NCBI RefSeq assembly: GCF_009811555.1
Contig: NZ_BLIN01000007.1
Span: 124,001-188,000, forward strand
DNA: 64,000 nucleotides
Source: Streptomyces caniferus
GTDB lineage: Bacteria > Actinomycetota > Actinomycetes > Streptomycetales > Streptomycetaceae
Direction: 5' to 3'
Below are positions 1 through 9,115 of the stretch, piece after piece. Below the pieces are notes generated by a model. It had not been told where the DNA came from, ran no database searches, and saw nothing but the letters and a program-made list of their open reading frames with translations. The number at the start of each line of letters is the position of its first letter. Positions within the stretch are counted from its first letter, which is position 1. The translations under genes and the position numbers were made by a program.

Positions 1-1225
1 GTGGCAGCAGGAGCTCCACTTCCACCCCGTCCGCGAACCGGTACGGCCGGTGTGCCAGGACGCTCGCGAGATGGCGGCGCAGCCGGGACAGTTCGGCCCG
101 CACCGTGACCGTACGGCTGTCGTCGCCGAAGAGGTCGCGGGCGAGTTCGGCGGCGCTGCGGCCCTGCGGATGCGCGGCGAGGACGAACAGCAGCTCCGCA
201 TGACGCGGGGTCAGCTCGTGGGACCAGCTGCCGGCCGCCCCGCTGACGGTGACCGTCGAACCGTCCCGGCCGCTGACGTCCAGCACCACCCGGCTCGGCC
301 CCATCTCCCGCTCCTGCCGCCCGACACGGACCAGCCAGCCGCCCGGCAGCGGCTCCAGGGCGCACATGCCGTACCGCGGCAGCCACAGCGGCCCGGCCTC
401 GGGCGTCTTGGGCAGTGCCACCCGGTCCGGCGGCGTCATGCCCGTCACCCCCACGACCCAGCCGCTGGGGTCGACGGCCAGTGCCCGCCCGCCGATCCGT
501 GCCAGCACCGGTGCCGCGCTCGACCGCAGCCGTTCCAGGGACAGATGGTGGCGGGTGCGCAGCTCGCCCTCGGCGAGCCGGGCGACGGAGGAGACCAGGG
601 AGAGCGTCGTGGGGTGGAAGGAGGGCGCCGGACCGCTGATGTCCACCGTGCCCAACAGGCGCCCGTCGCGCGGGTCGTGGAGCGGCGCCGCGGCACACGT
701 CCATGCGTGGTGGCTGCGGACGAAATGCTCCGCGGAGTGCACCAGCACCGGCCGGCGGGCCACCAGCGCGGTGCCGATGGCGTTGGTGCCGACGACGCCC
801 TCCGTCCAGTCGGCGCCCTTGTCGAAGCCCAGCCGGTCGGCCATCCGCCGGACCGGTGCGCTGCCCTCGCGCCACAGCACCCGGCCCTCGGCATCGGTGA
901 CGACCATGATCTGCTGCGCGGCATCGGCGGACGGCAGCAGCCCCTCGGTGAACACCGGCAGCACCGTCGCCAGCTGGGACACCTGCCGACGGTGCTCCAA
1001 CTCCGCGACGGGAAGCGGGTATTGCGGCCGGTCCCGCTCCGGGTCGACGCCCGAGACCAGCACCCGGCGCCACGATTCACCGATCACCGCACGCGGCGCG
1101 TCGGACGCCTCGCCGGGCGCCATCCCGCCCGCGAGCGCCGCCTCGTGGACCGTGGCGAGGCGGTGTGCGGTGGCGCGGTTGTCCTGGGCCGACCGGACGG
1201 CGCCGTCGATCGCTCTGTCGCTCAC
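1..1225 (-). CDS. GAF-domain transcriptional regulator (partial, C-terminus cut by window edge)
   Basis: Reading in from the window's left edge, this frame stays open with no stop. The start is GTG at 1225, preceded by a GGAGAA ribosome site. The N-terminal part (about residues 85-230) looks like a GAF sensor: it predicts the change in redox or small-molecule state seen in the family, with the run VVTDAEGRVLWREGS followed by WTEGVVGTNAIGTAL, typical of GAF regulators of the acetoin-type group. The C-terminal 90 residues carry a winged-helix-like segment (HELTPRHAELLFVLAAHP, then SAAELARDLFGDDSRTVTVR). Together they indicate a DNA-binding regulator responding to a small molecule. The ligand and targets are unknown. 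It has no operon partner here; the next gene starts about 475 bp away. Confidence 0.8.
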   Translation of the reverse strand, partial: MSDRAIDGAVRSAQDNRATAHRLATVHEAALAGGMAPGEASDAPRAVIGESWRRVLVSGVDPERDRPQYPLPVAELEHRRQVSQLATVLPVFTEGLLPSADAAQQIMVVTDAEGRVLWREGSAPVRRMADRLGFDKGADWTEGVVGTNAIGTALVARRPVLVHSAEHFVRSHHAWTCAAAPLHDPRDGRLLGTVDISGPAPSFHPTTLSLVSSVARLAEGELRTRHHLSLERLRSSAAPVLARIGGRALAVDPSGWVVGVTGMTPPDRVALPKTPEAGPLWLPRYGMCALEPLPGGWLVRVGRQEREMGPSRVVLDVSGRDGSTVTVSGAAGSWSHELTPRHAELLFVLAAHPQGRSAAELARDLFGDDSRTVTVRAELSRLRRHLASVLAHRPYRFADGVEVELLLP

Positions 1226-1701
1226 GCTGTTCTCCGTAGTGCCCTGTCCTCGGGTCGTGCCGTCCCTCGGGTCGTGCCTCTCGTGCGCTCACCGGCCGTC
1301 CTGGAAGGGCCCATTGTCCCGGTCCGCCTCCGGGCGCTGCAACGCACTGCAACCGTTGTCGCTCACGACGCGTTGCGGGGAGTCTGGCCGGAGCGGCCGA
1401 TGGTGTCTCGCCACCGCGGGTTCACCGGTCACCCGTCGGGAGCCCGCCGGATGTCGCCGGGACTCCATCGGCCGCCCTACGTGACGTCGGCGCGGTGCGG
1501 GAGGTGGCCGCTGCCCCGCGCGCGGACGCACCGGGGACCTTTCGGGAGGCCCGGGACACCCTTGTACCGGGAGCGGTGCCGAGTCGGCGCGGCACCGCTC
1601 CCCGACCGACGTGGCGGCGGTAACCCCCTGTCCCCGCCGCCTCATGAGGCGACGGCCCGGAGGCGACGGGGAGCCGCCGCCGCGTCGGGCCGGTGCCGCG
1701 C
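1226..1701. other. Intergenic region, no gene seen
   Basis: No convincing coding frame or terminator. It contains the upstream region of the GAF regulator. Around 1337-1374 there is a GCAACG...CGTTGC inverted pair with further TGCAAC/GTTGC copies, which could be an operator for the GAF regulator, but the evidence is weak. Confidence 0.4.
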
Positions 1702-3345
1702 TCAGTCGTCGGCCACCGGCCGCGCCCGCGCCACCACGGACGCGAGATCCAGCGTGTGCGGCAGCGTCCCGAACGCCGCGCCCCCGTCACCGCCGAGCCG
1801 GGCGGCGCAGAACGCGTCCGCGACCTCGGGCGGCGCATGGCGCACCAGCAGCGCACCCTGGAGGACCAGCGCCATCCGCTCCGTCAGCCGCCGGGCCCGC
1901 GCCTCGATGCCCTCCAGATCGGCGAGTTCGGTGAGCATCCCCCTGATGGCACGGTCCAGCCGGTGGTCCGCGCCCCGTGCCGTCCCGATCTCGGTCAGGA
2001 ACGCGTTCAGCGCCTCGGGTTCGCGCCGCAGGGCCCGCAGGACGTCCAGCGCCTGGACGTTGCCGGAGCCCTCCCAGATCGAGTTGAGCGGCGCCTCGCG
2101 CAGCAGCCGCGGCAGCCCCGACTCCTCCACATAGCCGTTGCCGCCCAGGCACTCCAGCGCCTCGGTCACCATCGGTGTGCAGCGCTTGGTCACCCAGTAC
2201 TTCGCCGCCGGCACCGCCAGCCGCAGGAAGTGCCGGTCCTGCTCGGTGCCGCTGTCGTATGCCGCCGCCAGCCGCAGCGCGAGCGTGGTCGCCGCCTCCG
2301 ACTCCAGCGCCAGATCGGCCAGCACATTGCGCATCAGCGGCTTGTCGATCAGCCGGTCCCCGAAGGCCTCCCGGTGCGCGCTGTGGTGCACCGCCTGCGC
2401 CACCGCCTGCCGCATCACCGCCGCCGACGCGGTGACACAGTCCAGCCGGGTCGCCGCGACCATCTCGATGAGGGTCGCCACCCCGCGCCCCTCCTCGCCG
2501 ACCCGGCGCGCCCAGCTCTCCCCGTCGAACTCGACCTCGGCCGAGGCGTTCGAGCGGTTGCCGAGCTTGTCCTTGAGCCGCTGGATGCGGAAGGCGTTAC
2601 GGCTGCCGTCCGGCAGGACCCGCGGCAGCAGGAAGCAGGTGAGGCCTCCCGGCGCGCGGGCCAGCACCAGGAAGGCGTCCGACATCGGCGCCGAACAGAA
2701 CCATTTGTGACCCGTCAGTACGTACTCGCCGGGTGCGGCGAGCGGCTCGGCGCGGGTCGTGAGGGCCCGCAGGTCGCTGCCGCCCTGCTTCTCCGTCATG
2801 GCCATCCCGGCCAGTGCGCCGCCCTTCTGGGCGACCGGGCGCAGCTCCTGCTCGTACACCCGCGAGGTCAGCAGCGGCTCCCACTCGGCCGCCAGCTCGG
2901 GTTCGGCGCGCAGCGTGGGCACCGCGGCATGGGTCATCGACACCGGGCAGCCGTGACCCGCCTCGGCCTGGGTCCACACGAGGAAGCCGGCGGTGCGGCG
3001 GACATGGCCGTCCGGCCGGGACCATGCGCCGGTCAGGCCGGCCGTGACGGCATGGCCGAGCAGCCGGTGCCACGCCGGGTGGAACTCCACCTCGTCGATC
3101 CGGTGGCCGTAGCGGTCGTGGGTGCGCAGGACCGGGGGATGCGCGTTCGCCTGTTCGCCCCACTGCCGGGCGTGCGCGGAGCCGGCCGCCTGCCCCAGTG
3201 TGCTGAGCTCTTCGCGTACCTCGTCGAGCCGGACGTCGGCGACATACCGGGCGACGCCCTCGGTCAGGGCCGCATCGCCGGTGAAGACGTCGTATCCGAC
3301 CAGCGGCGGAGGCTGGTTCGTGACCGTGTGAGTGGTGGCTGCCAT
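1702..3345 (-). CDS. Acyl-CoA dehydrogenase family protein, AidB-like
   Basis: A 547-residue flavoprotein of the acyl-CoA dehydrogenase superfamily, closest in length and motifs to AidB (E. coli AidB is about 541 aa). Visible features are TAGFLVWTQAEAGHGCP near residue 120, the acyl-CoA dehydrogenase signature MAMTEKQGGSDLRA near 190, and the C-terminal LGGNGYVEESGLPRLLREAP and SIWEGSGNVQALDVLRAL. AidB binds FAD and DNA and is linked to alkylation response; whether this homologue does so is inference. I chose ATG 3345 because a -10-like TACCGT sits 7 nt upstream, suggesting a leaderless transcript. The reading frame extends further upstream but is only the shadow of the divergent membrane-protein gene. 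It is divergent from the YihY-type gene, with 18 bp between start codons. Confidence 0.9.
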   Translation of the reverse strand: MAATTHTVTNQPPPLVGYDVFTGDAALTEGVARYVADVRLDEVREELSTLGQAAGSAHARQWGEQANAHPPVLRTHDRYGHRIDEVEFHPAWHRLLGHAVTAGLTGAWSRPDGHVRRTAGFLVWTQAEAGHGCPVSMTHAAVPTLRAEPELAAEWEPLLTSRVYEQELRPVAQKGGALAGMAMTEKQGGSDLRALTTRAEPLAAPGEYVLTGHKWFCSAPMSDAFLVLARAPGGLTCFLLPRVLPDGSRNAFRIQRLKDKLGNRSNASAEVEFDGESWARRVGEEGRGVATLIEMVAATRLDCVTASAAVMRQAVAQAVHHSAHREAFGDRLIDKPLMRNVLADLALESEAATTLALRLAAAYDSGTEQDRHFLRLAVPAAKYWVTKRCTPMVTEALECLGGNGYVEESGLPRLLREAPLNSIWEGSGNVQALDVLRALRREPEALNAFLTEIGTARGADHRLDRAIRGMLTELADLEGIEARARRLTERMALVLQGALLVRHAPPEVADAFCAARLGGDGGAAFGTLPHTLDLASVVARARPVADD

Positions 3346-3351
3346 GCCAGA

Positions 3352-3358
3352 TACGGTA
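3352..3358. promoter_or_regulatory. Overlapping divergent -10 boxes for two leaderless genes
   Basis: The near-palindrome TACGGTA gives TACGGT on the plus strand (3352-3357), 6 nt before GTG 3364, and TACCGT on the minus strand (3358-3353), 7 nt before ATG 3345. The spacing places the transcription start at the first base of each start codon. This is inferred from sequence only. Confidence 0.55.
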
Positions 3359-3363
3359 AGGAG

Positions 3364-4467
3364 GTGCAGCCGGCAAACGAACCAACCGAGCGGCCCGCGG
3401 GCCGTCTGACCAAGGCCCGTGCCCTCTATCGCAACGTCTCCAAGCGCCGGCTGGCCTGGCTCCTGCTCAAGGACACGGTCAACTCCTGCATGAAGTACCG
3501 CGTCACCGGCCTGGCCGCCGAGGCCGCCTTCTGGAGCCTGCTGTCGTTGCCGCCGCTGATCCTCGGGCTCCTGGGCGTGCTCGGCTACACGAACGACTGG
3601 ATCGGGCACGACACCCTCGACAACGTCCGCCGGCACATCCTCGGCGCCGCCGGCACCGTCCTGTCGAACAAGGGCGTGAACGAGATCGCCCGGCCGCTGC
3701 TCGACGACGTGTTCACCGGCCGGCGCCCGGACGTCATCTCCCTCGGCTTCGCCATCGCCCTGTGGTCCGGGTCCCGGGCGATGAACGTCTTCGTCGACAC
3801 CATCACCATCATGTACGGGCTCGACGGCCGGCGGGGCATCATCAAGACCCGGCTGCTGGCGTTCGTGCTGTACCTCGCCGCGCTGGTCGTCGGCGCCGTC
3901 GCGCTCCCGCTGATGGTCGCCGGACCCGATACCGTCGTGGGCTGGCTGCCGGCGAGTGAGCACATCATCCGGGCGCTGTACTGGCCGGTCGTCCTGCTCC
4001 TGTCGGTCGCCTTCCTGACGACGCTCTACCACGCGTCCGTACCCGTCCGTTCGCCCTGGCCGGAGGACATTCCCGGCGCGGTGGTGGCGCTGGGCATGTG
4101 GGTGCTCGGCAGCTTCCTGCTTCGGCTCTACCTCACCTCGACGGTCGAGGGGCCCACCATCTACGGCTCGTTGGCCGCGCCGGTCGCGGTGCTGCTGTGG
4201 ATCGGGGTGTCCGCCTTCGCGGTCCTGGTCGGCGCCGCGATGAACGCCTCACTCGACCGGGTGTGGCCGTCGGTCGCCACGGCCGCGGCCCGCGAGGAGG
4301 TCGCGCGGCGGGCGGCCGCCAAGGCGGAGGCGAAGTCGGGACGTGGTGAGGCGGGTGCCGAGGAGACGGGAAGCGGTGAGGCGGGTGCCGAGCGCGCGAA
4401 CGGGTCCGCGGCGGACGGAGACGAGCGCGGCGGCGACGACGGTGAGCCGGACCGCGGAGGCTCCTGA
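3364..4467 (+). CDS. YihY/virulence factor BrkB family membrane protein
   Basis: A 367-residue integral membrane protein. After a short basic N-terminus (KARALYRNVSKRRLAWLLLKDT) come the family hallmark AAEAAFWSLLSLPPLILGLLG (first helix) and about five further helices, including IALWSGSRAMNVFVDTI and LYGSLAAPVAVLLWIGV-like segments near the end. Function in the family is unknown; an earlier RNase BN assignment for the family was withdrawn. The C-terminal 70 residues form a soluble tail rich in Glu, Gly and Ala (TGSGEAGAE repeats). GTG 3364 is chosen because a -10-like TACGGT lies 6 nt upstream; the AAGGAG just before it is too close to act as a normal ribosome site. Divergent from the AidB-like gene. 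Confidence 0.85.
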   Translation: MQPANEPTERPAGRLTKARALYRNVSKRRLAWLLLKDTVNSCMKYRVTGLAAEAAFWSLLSLPPLILGLLGVLGYTNDWIGHDTLDNVRRHILGAAGTVLSNKGVNEIARPLLDDVFTGRRPDVISLGFAIALWSGSRAMNVFVDTITIMYGLDGRRGIIKTRLLAFVLYLAALVVGAVALPLMVAGPDTVVGWLPASEHIIRALYWPVVLLLSVAFLTTLYHASVPVRSPWPEDIPGAVVALGMWVLGSFLLRLYLTSTVEGPTIYGSLAAPVAVLLWIGVSAFAVLVGAAMNASLDRVWPSVATAAAREEVARRAAAKAEAKSGRGEAGAEETGSGEAGAERANGSAADGDERGGDDGEPDRGGS

Positions 4468-4479
4468 CCCGGCCCCGGT

Positions 4480-5598
4480 TCAGCAGGCCCCGCGGTAGCG
4501 GACCAGCAGCATCGCCGCATCGTCGTGCAGCGGCCCCTCGACATGCTCGACCAGGTCCTCGCGCACGGCGCGCAGCGCGGTCTCCGGGTCGGGGTCCTTG
4601 AGCAGCGCGGCGCGTTCGTCGAGGGGGTAGAAGCGGTCCGCCGCATCGCGGGCCTCGGTGACGCCGTCGGTGTAGAAGAGGAGCTGATCGCCGGGTGCGA
4701 ACGGCACCTCGTAGGGGGCCGGCGCCCCGGCGTCGTGCAGGCTGAGGCCGAGCGGCAGGGCGCGGTCCGGCGGTGCGGCGAAGGCCACCGAGCCGGTGGG
4801 GCGGACGACCAGCGGCGCCGGGTGACCGAAGTTCAGCAGCGTGGCGTGCGGGCCGTCACCGATCTCGGCGAGCACCGCCGTGACGAACCGTTCGCCGGAC
4901 AGATGGCGGTTCAGCGCCCGCTCGACCCGCTCGCCGACGGCCGGCAGGTCCGGTTCGTCGTGCGCCGCCTCCCGGAAGGCGCCGAGCACCACCGCCGCGC
5001 TCTCCACGGCCTCCAGGCCCTTGCCCTGCACATCGCCGACGATGATCCGCACCCCGGCGGGCGAGGTCACCACCTCGTACAGATCGCCGCCTATCCGGGC
5101 CTCGGCCACCGCCGAGGTGTACGAGACCGCGATCCGCAGCGGCCCGGCGCCGCGCGGCACCGGGCGCAGCAGGACCCGCTGGGCGACCTCGGCGATGGAG
5201 CGGACGCTGGCCAGCTCCGCCTCGCGTCGCTGCCGCATCACCGCGGCGACCACCCCGGCCGCGGTCACCCCGGCCACCGACAGCAGCGCGGTCAGCCCGC
5301 GCCGGCTCTCGAACAGGCCGTTGTAGACCCCCAGGCCGAGGCAGAGCACAAAGGCCGTCAGCCCGACCACGGCGGTCCGCCGCCAGCCGCCGACCAGCCC
5401 GGCGAACGCCGGTCCCAGCGACACCAGCGGCAGGAACCCGACCTCCGGGCCCGCGGTGAGGTCGACCGTGGTGACCACGGCCATCACCGCATAGGGAAGC
5501 GCGGGCAGCACCCGGGAGCCGGTGCGCTGCTCCCCGTTGTCCACGGCCAAGGTGTTCTCCGACGGTGTCAGGTGAAGTGAGCGGGCAAGGTCGGGCAC
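4480..5598 (-). CDS. Membrane-anchored PP2C-family (SpoIIE-type) serine phosphatase
   Basis: 372 residues with a GTG start. The first 130 residues contain about four hydrophobic helices (for example AVVGLTAFVLCLGLGVYNG and GVTAAGVVAAVM). The cytoplasmic part is a SpoIIE/PP2C domain: IGGDLYEVV supplies the metal-binding Asp, VGDVQGKGLEA the second motif, GDQLLFYTDGVTEARD the third, and HDDAAMLLVRY the C-terminal Asp pair. Such proteins usually dephosphorylate anti-anti-sigma (SpoIIAA-like) factors in partner-switching pathways; many Streptomyces copies are orphans. No anti-sigma partner lies beside it. Its 3' end faces the YihY-type gene with a 12-bp gap. Confidence 0.88.
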   Translation of the reverse strand: MPDLARSLHLTPSENTLAVDNGEQRTGSRVLPALPYAVMAVVTTVDLTAGPEVGFLPLVSLGPAFAGLVGGWRRTAVVGLTAFVLCLGLGVYNGLFESRRGLTALLSVAGVTAAGVVAAVMRQRREAELASVRSIAEVAQRVLLRPVPRGAGPLRIAVSYTSAVAEARIGGDLYEVVTSPAGVRIIVGDVQGKGLEAVESAAVVLGAFREAAHDEPDLPAVGERVERALNRHLSGERFVTAVLAEIGDGPHATLLNFGHPAPLVVRPTGSVAFAAPPDRALPLGLSLHDAGAPAPYEVPFAPGDQLLFYTDGVTEARDAADRFYPLDERAALLKDPDPETALRAVREDLVEHVEGPLHDDAAMLLVRYRGAC

Positions 5599-5823
5599 GG
5601 AGGCCGTCGGCCGTCGGAGTGTCCGAAAGCGGCCCCCCGACCCCCGACCTGAGCATATGCAACATATGCCGTACCGAAATACCTCGAATGCGCCCTGTTA
5701 CCGAATCGCAGTGGCCCGGGGGGCCGGGCAGCGGCCGTGCGGAGGGGCCGCGGATCTTACGGACCCATGACACGACGGCTCGTGCGCGCGTCGGAACGCC
5801 CTGTCCCGCTTAGCGTGACCGGC

Positions 5824-6885
5824 ATGCGTGTACTGGTCACCGGCGGCGCCGGATTCATCGGATCGCAGGTCGTCGAGGCGCTCACGGCGCGCGGGCACGA
5901 GCCTGTCGTGCTCGACGCCCTGCTGCCCTCGGCACACCCCGAGCCCCCGCCGCCGCGCCCGGGGGAGCGGCGCATCGTCGCCGACGTACGGGACCGCGCG
6001 GCGGTCGACGAGGCCCTGCGGGGCGTGCGGGCGGTCTGCCACCAGGCGGCGATGGTGGGCCTCGGCAAGGACTTCGCGGACGCGCCCGACTACGTCGGCT
6101 GCAACGACCTGGGCACCGCGGTGCTGCTGGCCGCGATGGCCGAGGCCGGGGTGCGCGAGCTGGTGCTCGCCGGGTCGATGGTGGTCTACGGGGAGGGCCG
6201 TTACGCCTGCCCCCGTCACGGGGTGGTGCGGCCCGGTCCGCGGGCGGTGGCCGAACTGGACGCCGGACAATTCGAGCCACGCTGCCCGCACTGCGGCGCC
6301 GCGCTGTTGCCGGGGCTGGTCGGCGAGGACGCGCCCACCGATCCGCGCAACGTCTACGCGGCCACCAAGCTCACCCAGGAACATCTGGCCGCCTCCTGGG
6401 CCCGCGCCACCGGCGGCCGGGCCGTCGCGCTGCGCTACCACAACGTCTACGGGCCCGGGATGCCGCGTGACACCCCGTACGCAGGGGTGGCCTCGTTCTT
6501 CCGCTCGGCGCTGGCCCGCGGTCAGGCCCCGACGGTCTACGAAGACGGCGGCCAGCGGCGGGACTTCGTCCATGTGCGCGACGTCGCCACGGCCAATGCG
6601 GTCGCCCTGCACGCCCTGCCGGACCGGCCCGCCGGCACCCTGACCGCGTACAACACCGGCAGCGGAGTGCCGCACACCGTCGGCGAGATGGCGCGGACCC
6701 TGGCCGAGGCGTGCGGCGGACCGGCGCCCGTGGTCACGGGGGAGTACCGGCTCGGCGACGTACGGCACATCACCGCCTCCTCGCAGCGGATCGCCGACGA
6801 GCTCGGCTGGCGGGCGGCGACCGGATTCGAGGAAGGCATGCGGGAGTTCGCCCGGGAGGGGATGCGGGCGGCGCCGACGGGGTGA
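5824..6885 (+). CDS. NAD-dependent NDP-sugar epimerase (extended SDR) with zinc-ribbon insertion
   Basis: 353 residues. The N-terminal Rossmann motif is VLVTGGAGFIGSQVVEAL, and the catalytic YAATK (Tyr-x-x-x-Lys) lies near residue 180. Between them is a cysteine-rich insertion, YACPRHG followed about 35 residues later by CPHCG, typical of the dTDP-L-rhamnose 4-epimerase-like branch. RYHNVYGPGMPRDTPYAGV and DFVHVRDVA are further SDR sugar-epimerase marks. Probable role: making a nucleotide sugar for the glycosyltransferases that follow. ATG 5824 is preceded by TAGCGT 7 nt upstream, a leaderless arrangement; an upstream in-frame ATG at 5767 is less likely. Confidence 0.85.
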   Translation: MRVLVTGGAGFIGSQVVEALTARGHEPVVLDALLPSAHPEPPPPRPGERRIVADVRDRAAVDEALRGVRAVCHQAAMVGLGKDFADAPDYVGCNDLGTAVLLAAMAEAGVRELVLAGSMVVYGEGRYACPRHGVVRPGPRAVAELDAGQFEPRCPHCGAALLPGLVGEDAPTDPRNVYAATKLTQEHLAASWARATGGRAVALRYHNVYGPGMPRDTPYAGVASFFRSALARGQAPTVYEDGGQRRDFVHVRDVATANAVALHALPDRPAGTLTAYNTGSGVPHTVGEMARTLAEACGGPAPVVTGEYRLGDVRHITASSQRIADELGWRAATGFEEGMREFAREGMRAAPTG

Positions 6886-6984
6886 CCCACGGCAACGCCG
6901 CCCCTCCCGCCCCCGCGCCCCCACGCAAACCTGAACACCCCTTCCCTCCTCTCCCTCCTCCGCTTCTGATGCATAGGTGACGGC

Positions 6985-7704
6985 GTGACCCACTCTCCTC
7001 CTCCCGCTCCCCGACCCGCCTCGGTGGATGTCGTCCTGCCCTGCCTCGACGAGGCCGCCGCCCTGCCCTGGGTGCTGGCGCGGATCCCGGCCGGCTGGCG
7101 GGCGATCGTCGTCGACAACGGCTCCACCGACGGCTCCGCCGGGATCGCCCGCGGCCTGGGCGCCACCGTGGTGCACGAACCGCGCCGCGGGTTCGGCGCC
7201 GCCTGCCATGCCGGACTGCTGGCCGCCGACGCCGACATCGTCTGCTTCTGCGACTGCGACGCCTCCCTCGACCCCGCGCTGCTCACCCCGTTCGTCCGCG
7301 CCGTCCACGACGGCGACAGCGATCTGGTGCTGGGCCGCCGCCGTCCCCAAGGGCGCGGCGCCTGGCCGCCGCACGCCCGGCTCGGCAACCTCGCCCTCGC
7401 CCGGATGCTGCGCCGCCGTACCGGACTGCGACTGCACGACCTCGGCCCGCTGCGCGCCGCCCGGCGCACCGCGCTGCTCGGCCTCGGCCTCACCGACCGC
7501 CGCAGCGGCTACCCCCTGCAGATGGTCGTCCGGGCCGCCGACGCGGGCTGGCGGGTCGAGGAACGCGATGTGCCCTACCGGCCGCGCACCGGCCGGTCCA
7601 AGGTCACCGGCACCTGGCGCGGCACCTGGCACGCGGTGCGCGACATGCGCGACGTCCTGAACCAGCCGCCGCAGGCGTCCCGTACGGAGGAGACCGCCCG
7701 ATGA
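6985..7704 (+). CDS. Family 2 glycosyltransferase
   Basis: 239 residues, GTG start. The GT-A fold is clear: VDVVLPCLDEAAALPWVL, then AIVVDNGSTDGSAGIA, and the metal-binding DCDASLDPALL. GT2 enzymes of this size transfer a sugar from a nucleotide donor, often to a polyprenyl phosphate carrier. No transmembrane helices are evident, so it is probably peripheral to the membrane. Its TGA overlaps the ATG of the next gene (ATGA), implying translational coupling with the DUF2064 gene and, through a second ATGA, with the methyltransferase. Confidence 0.85.
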   Translation: MTHSPPPAPRPASVDVVLPCLDEAAALPWVLARIPAGWRAIVVDNGSTDGSAGIARGLGATVVHEPRRGFGAACHAGLLAADADIVCFCDCDASLDPALLTPFVRAVHDGDSDLVLGRRRPQGRGAWPPHARLGNLALARMLRRRTGLRLHDLGPLRAARRTALLGLGLTDRRSGYPLQMVVRAADAGWRVEERDVPYRPRTGRSKVTGTWRGTWHAVRDMRDVLNQPPQASRTEETAR

Positions 7705-8369
7705 CCGAGCCCGCAGACCGGCCGGCATGTCCGGGGCCGACGACCGTCCTGGTCATCGCCAAGGAACCGGTGCCCGGCCGGGTCAAGACCCGCCTCACCC
7801 CGCCCTTCACCCCCGACGAGGCCGCCCAGTTGGCCGAGGCCGCGCTGTACGACACCCTCCGGGCCGTACGGGCGATGCCCGCGCGGCGGCGGGTGGTCGT
7901 CCTCGACGGCCGGCCGGGCGCCTGGCTGCCGGACGGCTTCGACGTCCGGCCGCAGTGCACAGGCGGCCTCGACGAGCGGCTCGCCGCGGCCTTCGCCGGC
8001 AGCGCGGGCCCGACCCTCCTCATCGGAATGGACACCCCGCAGATCACTCCTCGACTCCTCGCCCCCGCACTGGACGCCGGTGCCTGGGACGACTGCGACG
8101 CCTGGTTCGGTGCGGCCGAGGACGGCGGCTTCTGGGCGCTCGGTTTGGCCGACCCCGACCCCCGGCTGCTGCGCGGCGTCCCCATGTCCACCGGCCGCAC
8201 CGGCGCCGTCCAGCGCGCGCGGCTGACCGCGGCCGGGCTCCGGGTGCGGGACCTGCCGCCCTTGCGGGACGTCGACACCGCCGACGATGCGGAGCGGGTC
8301 GCGGCCGCGGCCCCCGCCGGACGGTTCGCCGCCACCCTCGCCCGCCTGACCCCGGTCACCGGCCGATGA
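7701..8369 (+). CDS. DUF2064 / TIGR04282-family glycosyltransferase-like protein
   Basis: 222 residues. Nucleotidyl/glycosyl-transferase-like fold: VLVIAKEPVPGRVKTRL is the family signature, with LLIGMDTPQITPRLLAPAL (an acidic metal-site region) and WFGAAEDGGFWALGL. The family was named for arsenosugar biosynthesis but is widespread and mostly uncharacterised. It sits between a GT2 gene and a methyltransferase gene with ATGA overlaps on both sides, so the three very likely act in one pathway that modifies a sugar-containing product. Confidence 0.82.
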   Translation: MTEPADRPACPGPTTVLVIAKEPVPGRVKTRLTPPFTPDEAAQLAEAALYDTLRAVRAMPARRRVVVLDGRPGAWLPDGFDVRPQCTGGLDERLAAAFAGSAGPTLLIGMDTPQITPRLLAPALDAGAWDDCDAWFGAAEDGGFWALGLADPDPRLLRGVPMSTGRTGAVQRARLTAAGLRVRDLPPLRDVDTADDAERVAAAAPAGRFAATLARLTPVTGR

Positions 8370-9115
8370 GCACCGCCACGCCGCCCACGGCACGGACCGA
8401 CCGGCACGACACCGTCACCTGGGGCGCGGACCCGTACGCCGATGCGCTCCGCAGCGGCCGCGGCCCGCTCTTCCTGCGGCGCAGCGACGGCTGGCTGCTG
8501 CCGCTGGAGGTCGAGCGCTGGTGCGCCGGAGCGGACGCCGCCGATCTGTCGGCGCTGCGCCGCTGCGAGGGCGCCGTGCTCGACATCGGCTGCGGTCCCG
8601 GCCGGCTGGTCGCCGCGCTCGCCGCACAGGGCCGGCGGGCGCTCGGTATCGACGTCAGCTCGGCCGCGGTGGCCCGCACCGCGGCGACCGGCGGCTCCGC
8701 GCTGCACCGCTCGGTCTTCGACTCCCTTCCGGGGGAGGGCAGTTGGGGTACCGCGCTGCTCCTCGACGGCAACATCGGCATCGGCGGCGACCCGTACGCC
8801 CTGCTCACCCGCACCGCGGAACTGGTCGTCCGGCACGGTCTGCTGATCGTGGAGACCACCCCGGCGGACGTCGACGAACAGGTCCAGGTCCGGGTCGAGC
8901 GGGGGTACCACCCCGCGTCCGGTGCCGCGGGCGCACCGGGCGAGCCGTTCCCCTGGGCCCGGGTCGGCGCCGCCGCGCTGCTGCGCTACGCGGCGGCCGC
9001 CGACTGGACCCCCGTCGAGCAGTGGACCGTCACGGGCCGGCCCGATCAGGCGCCCGGCGCCACCCGCTGCTTCGTCTCGCTGCGCCGCCGGGGTGTCCCG
9101 CACATCCGCAGCTGA
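8366..9115 (+). CDS. Class I SAM-dependent methyltransferase
   Basis: 249 residues. The SAM-binding motif I is VLDIGCGPGRLVAALAAQG, followed by ALGIDVSSAAVARTA (motif II with the ribose-binding Asp) and GTALLLDGNIGIGGDP. Start ATG 8366 overlaps the preceding stop. It is the last gene of the GT2-DUF2064-methyltransferase operon. The substrate is unknown, and context suggests a sugar or lipid-linked intermediate. Its last 70 bp overlap the end of the convergent membrane-protein gene. Confidence 0.83.
   Translation: MSTATPPTARTDRHDTVTWGADPYADALRSGRGPLFLRRSDGWLLPLEVERWCAGADAADLSALRRCEGAVLDIGCGPGRLVAALAAQGRRALGIDVSSAAVARTAATGGSALHRSVFDSLPGEGSWGTALLLDGNIGIGGDPYALLTRTAELVVRHGLLIVETTPADVDEQVQVRVERGYHPASGAAGAPGEPFPWARVGAAALLRYAAAADWTPVEQWTVTGRPDQAPGATRCFVSLRRRGVPHIRS

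Noticed and set aside
50..2134. 694-residue plus-strand open frame
   Set aside because: Shadow of the GAF regulator and acyl-CoA dehydrogenase genes; Arg/Pro/His-rich composition and no motif.
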